This document shows, piece by piece, positions 1 through 5,960 of a stretch of 14,246 nucleotides of DNA. Position numbers and translations under genes: made by a program. Source of the DNA: Candidatus Methanophagales archaeon (lineage in GTDB: Archaea > Halobacteriota > Syntropharchaeia > Alkanophagales > Methanospirareceae); assembly GCA_003601795.1 (NCBI GenBank), contig PIXU01000164.1, forward strand, positions 1 through 14,246, given 5' to 3'. Position 1 is the stretch's first letter. Each line of letters begins with the position of its first letter. Under the pieces are notes generated by a model. It had not been told where the DNA came from, searched no databases, and was given only the letters and a program-made list of their open reading frames with translations.

Positions 1-75
1 CAAATCTATTTCTACGAATAGCTTCAATATGGTTTCTTGTAGATATGTATGGGTTTGCACAGTGTTCACCTCCAT
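1..75 (-). CDS. 5' end of an unidentified ORF leaving the window on the left
   Basis: An open frame begins at ATG (position 75) or, more likely, at GTG (position 60), because a strong GGAGGTGA ribosome binding site lies six bases before the GTG and overlaps the ATG. It stays open to the window edge. The visible residues from the GTG are (M)QTHTYLQETILKLFVEIDL. The LFVEID-type stretch faintly resembles the start of some DDE transposases, but 20 residues cannot support a family call. AT-rich sequence with TTTAAA-like boxes lies just upstream (76-110) and could hold its promoter. Confidence 0.45.
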   Translation of the reverse strand, partial: MEVNTVQTHTYLQETILKLFVEIDL

Positions 76-149
76 TAAACCTTTTTAAATGATGGTGCAA
101 CGTTTAAAAAATGTTAGCTACTGAAATCCTTAGTATATAAGGCACTTTC

Positions 150-235
150 GCTTAACGTTTCCGGTGTATGCGAAGCCCTGAGCGAAACGGAGGGTTGGGG
201 CGGAGCGGAGTGTAGTCGCATACACCGTGTTAAGT
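150..235. repeat. attC-like imperfect palindrome
   Basis: The outer boxes are GCTTAAC (150-156) and GTTAAGT (229-235). They fit the integron core-site patterns RYYYAAC and GTTRRRY on either strand. Inside them is a perfect 12-bp inverted repeat, 162-173 with 216-227 (CGGTGTATGCGA and its complement). A GC-rich 42-base centre contains a smaller pairing, AGCCCT (174-179) with AGGGTT (191-196). The total of 86 bp is within the usual attC range. It sits 84 bases beyond the 3' end of the PH-domain gene, where an integron cassette would carry its attC. The spacers between outer and inner boxes are unequal (5 and 1 bases), so an unrelated hairpin repeat is a real alternative. A further short hairpin (GGGC-GTTA-GCCC) follows at 238-249. 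Confidence 0.4.
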
Positions 236-319
236 GAGGGCGTTAGCCCCGAGCGACCGTAAGGGCGCAGATAGTTGCCAGCCTGCCTTGAATCTCGTTT
301 AAGCGATTCATTCTGATCA

Positions 320-784
320 TCACCTTTCCACTGGTTCTACCATCCTTTTCATTGTATTATTAAGTATCTCCATAAATCTTTCCGTATCACTGGGCTGTAC
401 TAGGATATTCATCCCGCGTTTTCTTTTAATCATGATACACCTCTCTCCAGTTCCTGTTCCGAAACGAAGAGCTTCAAAGCTTCCCCAGATATTATATGGA
501 GGACGAGTTTCTATGGATTTAATATCATCAAAAGGGATATTCAGCTTTAATAATCCACAAATTACTTTTATCCTGTCATTACAGATCTGATATTTTCTTG
601 GTATGAGTGCAAATAGTAAAATTATGGTGAATATCAAGGTTATAAGTATGATTATTCCACCTATCACTTCACCAAGATAGAAAATCCAAATCGTTAAAGC
701 CAAAAGCACACCTATTGCCAAACAAAGGACAAGTTTAAGAATGAAACCACATTTTAAGTTATCTTCATAGATTGCTTCTGGCAT
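320..784 (-). CDS. Small membrane protein with two helices and a PH-like domain
   Basis: This encodes 154 residues from ATG at 784. A GGTGG ribosome binding site lies just before it; an in-frame GTG at 793 falls inside that site, so I prefer the ATG. Residues about 13-35 and 38-61 are hydrophobic and would form a membrane hairpin. Residues about 64-148 begin PRKYQICNDRIKV and include the IPFDDIKSIE strand typical of bacterial PH-like (YdbT/DUF1200-type) membrane-associated domains. Such domains are usually orphan membrane proteins without enzymatic function, so no role can be given. The gene follows the 48-residue ORF by 10 bases and lies downstream of a recombinase remnant, so it may be cargo of a mobile element. 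A weak inverted repeat (GAATC...GATTC, 290-309) follows the stop. Confidence 0.65.
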   Translation of the reverse strand: MPEAIYEDNLKCGFILKLVLCLAIGVLLALTIWIFYLGEVIGGIIILITLIFTIILLFALIPRKYQICNDRIKVICGLLKLNIPFDDIKSIETRPPYNIWGSFEALRFGTGTGERCIMIKRKRGMNILVQPSDTERFMEILNNTMKRMVEPVER

Positions 785-794
785 TTTCTCCACC

Positions 795-941
795 TTATGT
801 TAAATTAATCTTTTCACTTTCATTACTCTTTGGCGAGCTAGCAATTTCACTTAACTTCGGTATATCCGCAATGCGCATATCATCCTGAATTGGCATTATA
901 TCTGCATTGCGTATATACCCCTTTTGGATGTACTCGCTCAT
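795..941 (-). CDS. 48-residue ORF coupled to the recombinase remnant
   Basis: The ATG at 941 overlaps the recombinase's original TGA stop (938-940) in an ATGA arrangement, the usual mark of translational coupling. The ORF ends 10 bases before the PH-domain gene, and its TAA is followed directly by that gene's GGTGG site. The product begins MSEYIQKGYIRNADIMPIQD and is hydrophilic, with no cysteines and no membrane segment. It contains an internal repeat, IRNADIMP then MRIADIPK. The DNA behind this repeat includes CGCAATGCAGATATA and CGCATTGCGGATATA. I recognise no family. The coupled position makes translation plausible, but the length and repeats mean it could be fortuitous. Confidence 0.45.
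   Translation of the reverse strand: MSEYIQKGYIRNADIMPIQDDMRIADIPKLSEIASSPKSNESEKINLT
859..919. repeat. 16-bp inverted repeat inside the small ORF
   Basis: GGTATATCCGCAATGC (859-874) and GCATTGCGTATATACC (904-919) are inverted copies with one mismatch, separated by 29 bases. They lie immediately downstream of the recombinase 3' end. That is a common place for a crossover site or regulatory operator, although here the repeat also encodes protein if the 48-residue ORF is real. Confidence 0.6.
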
Positions 942-1170
942 GTCTTCCCTCCCCACATATCCAACGGACTTTTAATCTTATCCAAATCTCTATTAATTAC
1001 TTACATGAGTATATATTTCTGTCGTTTTGCTACTTTTATGCCCTAACAACTCCTGAATATATCTTAAATCAGTCCCTCCTTCTAACAAATGCGTTGCAAA
1101 CGAATGTCTCAAACTATGAACAGACACTTCTTTCTCTATGCCTGCTCTATTCCTTCCATCTGAATGAATC
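938..1170 (-). pseudogene. 3' fragment of a tyrosine recombinase (XerC/D-like), frameshifted
   Basis: Reading leftwards from about 1170, the frame gives SDGRNRAGIEKEVSVHS, then LRHSFATHLLEGG and LGHKSSKTT, then EIYTHVSN. This is the C-terminal catalytic core of a phage-integrase-family recombinase. It has the HxxR motif (HSLR), the next histidine (LGHKS) and the tyrosine nucleophile (IYTH). The first catalytic arginine and everything upstream are missing: a stop (TAG) interrupts the frame at about 1173-1175 and dapA begins only 31 bases beyond 1170. After YTHVSN a tandem TAAT (992-999 on the plus strand) shifts the frame into a stop. Removing four bases restores NRDLDKIKSPLDMWGGKT and a TGA at 938-940, the normal tail of such archaeal enzymes. 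It is surely inactive as an enzyme. Confidence 0.85.
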
Positions 1171-1201
1171 TTCTATCCTTCTAAAACATCCCCCAAAACA
1201 T

Positions 1202-2098
1202 TTATACCCCGCCTACCATCTCAAGCTTCTCCAGCACCTTCCTCAACTTTTCCTCATTATCCTCACTCAGCGCCCCCAGCGGAAGCCTGACGTGCCCTGC
1301 TGACAAGCCCATCATCTCCGCCGCGCGCTTCACGGGTATCGGATTCGTCTCCAGAAACATCGCCTCAAACAGTGGAAATAGCCTGATATTAATCTCCTTC
1401 GCCTTCTCCACCTCGCCTTTCAACATCGCAGCCACCATCTCGGTCATCTCCCGCGGCGCGATATTCGCAGCCACTGAAATCACACCCTTACCGCCTAAGC
1501 TCATTATTGGTAGCGTGAGAAAATCATCACCCGCAACAACCGTAAAGTCCAAACCCTGTTCCGCAACCGACCTTATAATCGCGCCTACCTGTTTCAAATC
1601 ACCCGAAGCCTCCTTCACTCCCTTTATATTAGTAACCTCTGAAGCAAGCTCCACCATTGTCCCCGCACTTACATTTTGTCCCGTTCTTGAAGGTATGTTA
1701 TACAAAATTAGAGGTATCTCCACCGAATCGCCAATCCGCTTAAAATGTTCCTTCAAACCTTTTACGTTCGGCTTGTTGTAATATGGCGTAATCAAAAGGC
1801 AGGCGTCAGCACCCGCATCCGCCGCATGTTTCGTGAATTCAACCGCTTCCTTTGTGTTGTTTGACCCCGTACCTGCAATCACCGGCACCTTTGAGCAGTC
1901 CACCACCACGTCTATCACTTCCTCATGCTCTTTATGAGATAGCGTTGCGGATTCGCCGGTCGTGCCACACGGGACTATCCCCGCTACACCGCCCTCTACC
2001 ACGTACTCCACGAGCCTCCTCAATCCTTCCTTATCTACACCGCCATCCGCCGTGAAAGGCGTTATAAGCGCTGGATACACACCTTCTATCTTCAACAT
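1202..2098 (-). CDS. dapA: 4-hydroxy-tetrahydrodipicolinate synthase
   Basis: DapA condenses pyruvate with aspartate semialdehyde, the first committed step to diaminopimelate and lysine in the cytoplasm. The 298-residue product has the class I aldolase barrel of the usual family length. It shows CGTTGE (44-49, pyruvate-binding threonines), YYNKP (106-110), the proton-relay tyrosine and substrate arginine in LYNIPSRTG (Tyr133, Arg138), and the Schiff-base lysine in GVKEASGD (Lys162). Arg138 favours DapA over related sugar-acid aldolases. The ATG at 2098 lies six bases after the rps17e stop, with AGGTTGA as ribosome binding site. Pairing with rps17e is a recurrent archaeal arrangement, which also supports the call. 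It is the last gene of the operon; the recombinase remnant begins about 30 bases beyond its stop. Confidence 0.93.
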   Translation of the reverse strand: MLKIEGVYPALITPFTADGGVDKEGLRRLVEYVVEGGVAGIVPCGTTGESATLSHKEHEEVIDVVVDCSKVPVIAGTGSNNTKEAVEFTKHAADAGADACLLITPYYNKPNVKGLKEHFKRIGDSVEIPLILYNIPSRTGQNVSAGTMVELASEVTNIKGVKEASGDLKQVGAIIRSVAEQGLDFTVVAGDDFLTLPIMSLGGKGVISVAANIAPREMTEMVAAMLKGEVEKAKEINIRLFPLFEAMFLETNPIPVKRAAEMMGLSAGHVRLPLGALSEDNEEKLRKVLEKLEMVGGV

Positions 2099-2104
2099 TT
2101 CAAC

Positions 2105-2332
2105 CTATGCTAATGCTATGCGCGGCTCTGGCTCCAACTCGGGCTCCGCCCCTCTCCCTTTCTTTTTATGCGTTATATACCCTGCTATTCTATTTCTTAC
2201 TCCTTTGCTCTCTACGTTTGTATATTCGTCCACTAATTTCTTATTTAGCTCGAAATCGTCAGTGCACTCCGCTACTTCCTTCAACAGTTGTTTCGCCAGC
2301 TTCTTTACATACGTCGGTTTAATCGTCCCCAA
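2105..2332 (-). CDS. rps17e: 30S ribosomal protein S17e
   Basis: A 75-residue homologue of the archaeal/eukaryotic small-subunit protein S17e. The family pattern is clear: M-G-x-I-(K/R)-x-T-x-(V/I)-K at the start, TDDFELNKKLV at 24-34, then SKGVRNRIAGYITH at 42-55. The start is an unusual TTG at 2332. It is chosen because it is two bases after the previous stop, has GAGTGAG upstream, and gives the conserved MG(T/N)IK opening. The tail after the conserved core is slightly longer than usual, with an ELEPEPE-like acidic stretch. It lies directly between the small membrane protein and dapA, with only a few bases on each side, so it is co-transcribed. Confidence 0.92.
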   Translation of the reverse strand: MGTIKPTYVKKLAKQLLKEVAECTDDFELNKKLVDEYTNVESKGVRNRIAGYITHKKKGRGAEPELEPEPRIALA

Positions 2333-2334
2333 TG

Positions 2335-2589
2335 TTACTCACTCTTTTCCTCCCTTTCTGTTCCACTCTCCGCTACGACTCCCATCTCTATCTCTTCTTC
2401 TCCCTTTTCTCTCACGTCACTTACGCCTATCATCAGAAATACTGCTCCCACCATCAGCACAATGAGCGGAATAGCCCCTAATATGACCGTCTTCAACGCC
2501 TCTCTGAAAAGATCTTGTGGCATAACTAGCATACCTATCCCTGCCACTACTAACACAACACCCAACAATATCTCTCCATATTCTTTCAT
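2335..2589 (-). CDS. Small two-helix membrane protein in the ribosomal-protein operon
   Basis: This encodes 84 residues from ATG 2589. A GAGGTGAT site lies seven bases before it, and an in-frame GTG at 2601 sits inside that site and is unlikely. Two hydrophobic segments (about 6-23 and 32-55) are joined by a short loop containing MPQDLFRE. A charged Glu-rich tail (REKGEEEIEMG onward) follows. I recognise no family. The gene is wedged between rps15 and rps17e, with the rps17e start only two bases after its stop, so it must be transcribed with translation genes. What it does there is unknown. Confidence 0.75.
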   Translation of the reverse strand: MKEYGEILLGVVLVVAGIGMLVMPQDLFREALKTVILGAIPLIVLMVGAVFLMIGVSDVREKGEEEIEMGVVAESGTEREEKSE

Positions 2590-2614
2590 TTTTTTTATCA
2601 CCTCTATTCTTACC

Positions 2615-3085
2615 CTATCCTCTCATGTCAAATTCGGCAATTTCGGGCTTGTATTTCCAGTCCTCAGGTAACACGTGCTCCTTCCTATAATACTTCCCAA
2701 GCCTTCTTATCTTTGATTCGGCTAACTGCAGCGCTCTTTTATTATGCACGTCGTGCTTATTCACACCGAGGTGTTTTCTTATTCTCAATGCTGTTCGCAT
2801 CAAATTCTGGAGGTCTTCAGGTAGCTGCCCTGCAATACCCTGTCCCTTTAATATCGCCGTTACCTTTTTCCCCGTAACCTCTGCAACACTTGGCACGCCA
2901 TAGTTATCCCTCAGCAGTATTCCTATCTCGCTTGTCGAAAGCCCACTCTCGTATAACTCGACCACTTTCTTCTCCACTTCTTTCGCTGTCATGTCCACCC
3001 ATTCAGGTGCCGTTTCCCTCAGGCTGGAGCTAATGGGCCTCGTAGAGCCCGATTTTCCCCTTCTCCTTGCATACATCCTTGCCAT
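2615..3085 (-). CDS. rps15: 30S ribosomal protein S15
   Basis: A 156-residue archaeal S15, close to the usual length of about 150. It begins MARMYARRRGKSGSTRP, the archaeal S13/S15 N-terminal extension. The helical 16S rRNA-binding core is at about 93-136, including LRIRKHLGVNKHDVHNKRAL and the SKIRRLGKYYR stretch. It binds the central domain of 16S rRNA during small-subunit assembly. The ATG is at 3085, with GAGGG about ten bases upstream. It follows the geranylgeranyl reductase gene by 18 bases and precedes the small membrane protein, all on one strand. Confidence 0.95.
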   Translation of the reverse strand: MARMYARRRGKSGSTRPISSSLRETAPEWVDMTAKEVEKKVVELYESGLSTSEIGILLRDNYGVPSVAEVTGKKVTAILKGQGIAGQLPEDLQNLMRTALRIRKHLGVNKHDVHNKRALQLAESKIRRLGKYYRKEHVLPEDWKYKPEIAEFDMRG

Positions 3086-3103
3086 TTTGTCTAAGCCCTC
3101 TAT

Positions 3104-4369
3104 TTACCTTATCTTTCGCTTTGCATATAAATATTTTATGATGCTTTTCGCCATTAACATGAAGATGTTTGGATTCTTTAACAGCTCATGAAACACAAAG
3201 GAAGGATAATCCATATCCCCACGATTCGTTATTCGCTGTATCATGTCGTATTTTGACAATGCCTGACACATCCTATCAAAATCCTTATCGCCGAGAGCAC
3301 ACCTCAACCGGTGAATCTTTAGTCCAAAAGCCATCTCCGCTCCTATTTCCTCCTGCCACCGTTTTTCGTATCCGTCCAGCAGTTCCATGTTTCTTTCCAG
3401 GCATGCTCTTGCTGCGGCTTCTCCTGCTATCTTACCGCACTTCATCCCGTAGTACACGCCTCCGCCTGTGACTGGTTTGATCTGAGCCGCGGCATCACCA
3501 ACCAGCAGTATGCCTGTACCATCCTCGGTTTTTACGGTCTTCTGCCTTTCCGTCGGAATGGGAATTGCCCCCGCAGTAAACTTTGATTGTGTGCCTTTGT
3601 ATTTCGCTGCGATGATTGGATGCTCGGATAAAATTCTTTTTAAAAACGGTAGAGGATTCGGATGCGGTGAAAACCTCTTGTCTATGCAAAGACCGATTCG
3701 AGCCGTGGTTTCGCCAATCGGGATGACCCATGCGAAGAAACCCGGCGCAATGGTTTTGCCCACGAAAATATCTGCAACGGGTTCGTGTATTTCATACTGC
3801 CCTTCTATTTGCACGCAGTTCAGGAAGTTTTTTGTGACGGTTAGCCCCGCCATTCGGGCTATTCCGCTTCTCCAGCCATCAGCGCCAATGACCACGTTTG
3901 CCTTTATCCCATTTTCCTCTAAATTTACACCTGTGCTGGTAGTAGGAGCAGCAGCCAGTATCGTTAGCTTTGCCCCCTTCCTCTCCCTCCCCTTCTTCAC
4001 ATGTTTTACTTTGCTGTTCAAAATTAACTCCGCACCTTCGTCCATTGCGGCTTTCGCCAATTCCCCATCAAAAATGTCCCGCCTTATAGCAAAAGCCCTC
4101 TTATCTGGAGATAGTGATTCTATCCTCAACTCATGCGATTGCGAATGAACAATTGCCCCTTTCAACTCTCTGTTTACGAACGACCCGATGTTTTTCAGTT
4201 CGCTTTCTTCTATTGCTCGCTTGCTTATGAGCCCTGCACACTGAACGGGCTCGCCTATTGCGGAATTCTCTTCTATAATCAGCGTAGAAGCTCCCGCCTT
4301 TGCTGCATATTTCGCTGCCATACATCCCGCTGGACCGCCGCCCACCACGACAATATCGTATTCACGCAT
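3104..4369 (-). CDS. Digeranylgeranylglycerophospholipid reductase (geranylgeranyl reductase family)
   Basis: This flavoprotein hydrogenates the geranylgeranyl chains of archaeal ether lipids at the membrane. From ATG 4369 the product has 421 residues. It shows an FAD dinucleotide fold (VVVGGGPAG, 8-16), the family's CAG motif in GEPVQCAGLIS with Cys44, a mid GADGWRSGIA motif, and the second FAD motif GDAAAQIKPVTGGGVYYG (291-308). A low-complexity AAAPTTSTG insert lies at about 139-147. An in-frame GTG at 4381 would add four residues. I prefer the ATG because the family normally opens only a few residues before YDIVVVGGG and because the promoter spacing fits it. It is the first gene of the minus operon leading into rps15. 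A non-lipid geranylgeranyl reductase paralogue cannot be excluded. Confidence 0.85.
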   Translation of the reverse strand: MREYDIVVVGGGPAGCMAAKYAAKAGASTLIIEENSAIGEPVQCAGLISKRAIEESELKNIGSFVNRELKGAIVHSQSHELRIESLSPDKRAFAIRRDIFDGELAKAAMDEGAELILNSKVKHVKKGRERKGAKLTILAAAPTTSTGVNLEENGIKANVVIGADGWRSGIARMAGLTVTKNFLNCVQIEGQYEIHEPVADIFVGKTIAPGFFAWVIPIGETTARIGLCIDKRFSPHPNPLPFLKRILSEHPIIAAKYKGTQSKFTAGAIPIPTERQKTVKTEDGTGILLVGDAAAQIKPVTGGGVYYGMKCGKIAGEAAARACLERNMELLDGYEKRWQEEIGAEMAFGLKIHRLRCALGDKDFDRMCQALSKYDMIQRITNRGDMDYPSFVFHELLKNPNIFMLMAKSIIKYLYAKRKIR

Positions 4370-4393
4370 AAGTAAGCCCACTCAAATCACGCA

Positions 4394-4407
4394 TCCTTTT
4401 ATATTCC
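4394..4407. promoter_or_regulatory. Shared TATA region between geranylgeranyl reductase and rpl24
   Basis: The only TATA-like sequence in the 61-base divergent spacer is CCTTTTATATTCC. Read left to right it gives TTTTATAT for rpl24; read on the other strand it gives ATATAAAAGG for the reductase. It lies near the midpoint of the two ATGs (4369 and 4431). With the usual distance of about 25 bases it would start each transcript only a few bases before its ATG, so both leaders would be very short. Confidence 0.5.
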
Positions 4408-4430
4408 AATACTTTAATAATTGAAAAGAG

Positions 4431-4781
4431 ATGAAATCTAAACAACCGAGAAAACAAAGGAAAGCAAGATACAATGCGCCTTTGCATGTGAGGCACAAGT
4501 TCATGAGTGCGCCCCTTTCCGAAGACCTGCAAGGCAAATACGCGAAGAGAAATGCCCCTGTGAGAAAGGGTGATACGGTAACGGTGGTTCGGGGTGACGA
4601 TAAGGGTAAAGAAGGAAAGGTAAGGACGGTGGACTTAAAGCGCGAACGGATAACCGTGGAAGGCGTTGTCGTTGCGAGGTCTGATTTATCCGAAGTGCCA
4701 CGGCCCATACATCCTTCTAATGTCGTGATAAAAAAGTTGGAACTAAAAGATAAGCTAAGAGAAAGCGCATTGTCGCGATAA
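4431..4781 (+). CDS. rpl24: 50S ribosomal protein L24 (L24p/L26e type)
   Basis: A 116-residue archaeal L24. It has the basic N-terminus MKSKQPRKQRKARYNAP, the HKFMSAPLSEDLQGKY stretch typical of the archaeal/eukaryotic form, and a KOW motif at about 45-70 (VRKGDTVTVVRGDDKGKEG). The RPIHPSNVVI element follows at 91-100. It binds 23S rRNA early in large-subunit assembly. The ATG is at 4431 with only a weak AAAAGAG ahead, consistent with a very short leader. In most archaea this gene sits inside the large S10/spc cluster between L14 and S4e; here it stands alone with its own promoter and terminator. Confidence 0.95.
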   Translation: MKSKQPRKQRKARYNAPLHVRHKFMSAPLSEDLQGKYAKRNAPVRKGDTVTVVRGDDKGKEGKVRTVDLKRERITVEGVVVARSDLSEVPRPIHPSNVVIKKLELKDKLRESALSR

Positions 4782-4784
4782 AAA

Positions 4785-4810
4785 AACCACGAGATTATAA
4801 TCTTGTGGTT
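4785..4810. terminator. Hairpin terminator between convergent rpl24 and the HDIG gene
   Basis: A 12-bp stem (4785-4796 with 4799-4810) around a two-base loop begins four bases after the rpl24 stop. It contains one G-U pair and is followed by AACCTTTTT. On the other strand AAAAAA precedes it and the HDIG stop lies 23 bases away, so it could end both transcripts. Its arms, AACCACGAGATT and AATCTTGTGGTT, match the terminal inverted repeats of the larger elements at 5961-6129 and 12527-12715. Confidence 0.75.
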
Positions 4811-4832
4811 AACCTTTTTGCATTTTGCAATG

Positions 4833-5390
4833 TTATCTCCCCATCACTTCCTCATACAGCTTCTTCGTTCTATTTATAGAAGGGTGCGCATCGCCCAACT
4901 TAGCCTTTAAATCCGCTATTGCTTCTTCTATACCAATTCTTCTCGTTCCGTCAATCAGGTTATCCGCACATGCAACTATCTTCTCTTCGCGCGTCTCAGG
5001 CATGAAATTCACAGGTGGCAGCCCCATTTCCTTTGCCTCCTCCGCTGTTATTCCTGCGCCTATGTGCCTTTGAATTATCCTTACCACAGGCTCCTCCAGC
5101 CCCAACTCCTTTGCTATTTCTCCACCTACGAACCCGTGATTCAGACCATGCGAGCGAGCTCTGCCGATGTCGTGTAGCAACGCCCCCTTGAAAACCAGTT
5201 CTTCATTTACGCTATCACGACCATGACCACGAGAACGAGCGCGATTTTCACGGCGGTTATAACCAACAGCGAGTTCCAACGCGAGTTCCGCAACCGCTAT
5301 ACAATGCTCCACGACCGATTCATCACATCCAACTTCTCTCAATAACGGTGTGCAGTCGCTCCTTATTCTTTCTTTATCTCGCGCTTCCAC
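4833..5390 (-). CDS. HDIG-domain protein (archaeal HD phosphohydrolase)
   Basis: A 185-residue protein of the HD metal-dependent phosphohydrolase superfamily. The metal ligands are visible: His29 (VVEHCIAVAELA), the HD doublet 73-74 in ALLHDIGR, His109 in RHIGAGI, and Asp143 in CADNLIDG. The RHIGAGIT...GLPP and PETREEKIVACADNL stretches look like the archaeal TIGR00295-type family, whose substrate I cannot name. An Arg/Gly/His-rich insert (about 45-60, NRRENRARSRGHGRDS) breaks the segment between the first histidine and the HD motif. The start is GTG at 5390, which lies 28 bases inside the end of the TFE gene. Few alternatives exist downstream, so the overlap seems real. It ends at the hairpin shared with rpl24. 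Confidence 0.82.
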   Translation of the reverse strand: MEARDKERIRSDCTPLLREVGCDESVVEHCIAVAELALELAVGYNRRENRARSRGHGRDSVNEELVFKGALLHDIGRARSHGLNHGFVGGEIAKELGLEEPVVRIIQRHIGAGITAEEAKEMGLPPVNFMPETREEKIVACADNLIDGTRRIGIEEAIADLKAKLGDAHPSINRTKKLYEEVMGR

Positions 5391-5872
5391 TGCTCTATCT
5401 CTTTTATTTCCCCCTCTAACTCTTTTATTAATTCCTGATTATCCACGTATTCGAAATTCGAGTTGCATTTGTCACACCTGAAGTCTTTCGCTGCTGCTTC
5501 TTCAAAAGAAATACGCTGACAACCGCACTGGTAAAATACCCCTTTACGTTCATCTTCTAGCTGGCTCTTTAATCCCATTAGCAGTCCATCCGCTTCGTCT
5601 CTCATTATCTTTTTTATGTTGTCGTAATTGAAGCGCCACAGATATGTTATCCAGCCACTAGTATCATCGCGTTCCGTCCGGTATTCGGCTATTCGATTTT
5701 CATACAACGTGTATAAAACCTTTCTTACGGCAGTGAGCTTTGTATCGCTTAACCTTGCGATTTCCTCATCTGTTATTTCTCCCTCTGGGACATTCTCCAT
5801 TATCTTCATCCCTTCCTCCCCTATCATCTTCCTGAAATATTCCCGCACGATGAATTTGTTTGTCTCGAACAT
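5363..5872 (-). CDS. tfe: Transcription initiation factor E, alpha subunit (TFE)
   Basis: TFE helps open promoters and stabilises the archaeal RNA polymerase pre-initiation complex. The 169-residue product has the winged helix at about 5-90, including EGEITDEEIARLSDTKLTAV and a YLWRFNYDNIKKI end. A C-terminal zinc ribbon follows: Cys116 and Cys118, then Cys133 and Cys136 (RCDKC), with a charged helix at the end. The first zinc knuckle is CGC, shorter than the wider spacing usual in this family. The ATG is at 5872, preceded by GGTGA eleven bases upstream. The HDIG gene starts within its last 28 bases, suggesting coupled translation. Confidence 0.92.
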   Translation of the reverse strand: MFETNKFIVREYFRKMIGEEGMKIMENVPEGEITDEEIARLSDTKLTAVRKVLYTLYENRIAEYRTERDDTSGWITYLWRFNYDNIKKIMRDEADGLLMGLKSQLEDERKGVFYQCGCQRISFEEAAAKDFRCDKCNSNFEYVDNQELIKELEGEIKEIEQWKREIKKE

Positions 5873-5890
5873 CCGTGATGTTTCACCAGT

Positions 5891-5908
5891 AAAAAATATA
5901 ACTTTTGA
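5891..5908 (-). promoter_or_regulatory. Likely TFE promoter (BRE/TATA)
   Basis: On the minus strand CAAAAG (BRE-like) is followed by TTATATTTTTT. The centre lies about 25 bases upstream of the TFE ATG, so transcription would begin at or just before the start codon. Confidence 0.45.
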
Positions 5909-5960
5909 TTAAAATAAACTTTCGTAATTTCTCTCTTTAACCCAACTCAATGTGATTACA

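Noticed and set aside
890..1303. Open frame of 137 codons on the plus strand
   Set aside because: It runs antisense to the recombinase remnant and the end of dapA, has low-complexity Leu/Tyr/His composition and no ribosome binding site.
1962..2465. Open frame of 167 codons on the plus strand
   Set aside because: It is antisense across three well-supported genes (dapA, rps17e and the small membrane protein) and is Ser/Pro/Leu-rich, as expected from a shadow.
3510..4148. Open frame of 212 codons antisense to the geranylgeranyl reductase
   Set aside because: The opposite frame has all FAD motifs; this one matches nothing I recognise and lacks a start signal.
4382..4708. Minus-strand frame opposite rpl24
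   Set aside because: It is fully covered by the L24 gene, which has a KOW motif and conserved ends.
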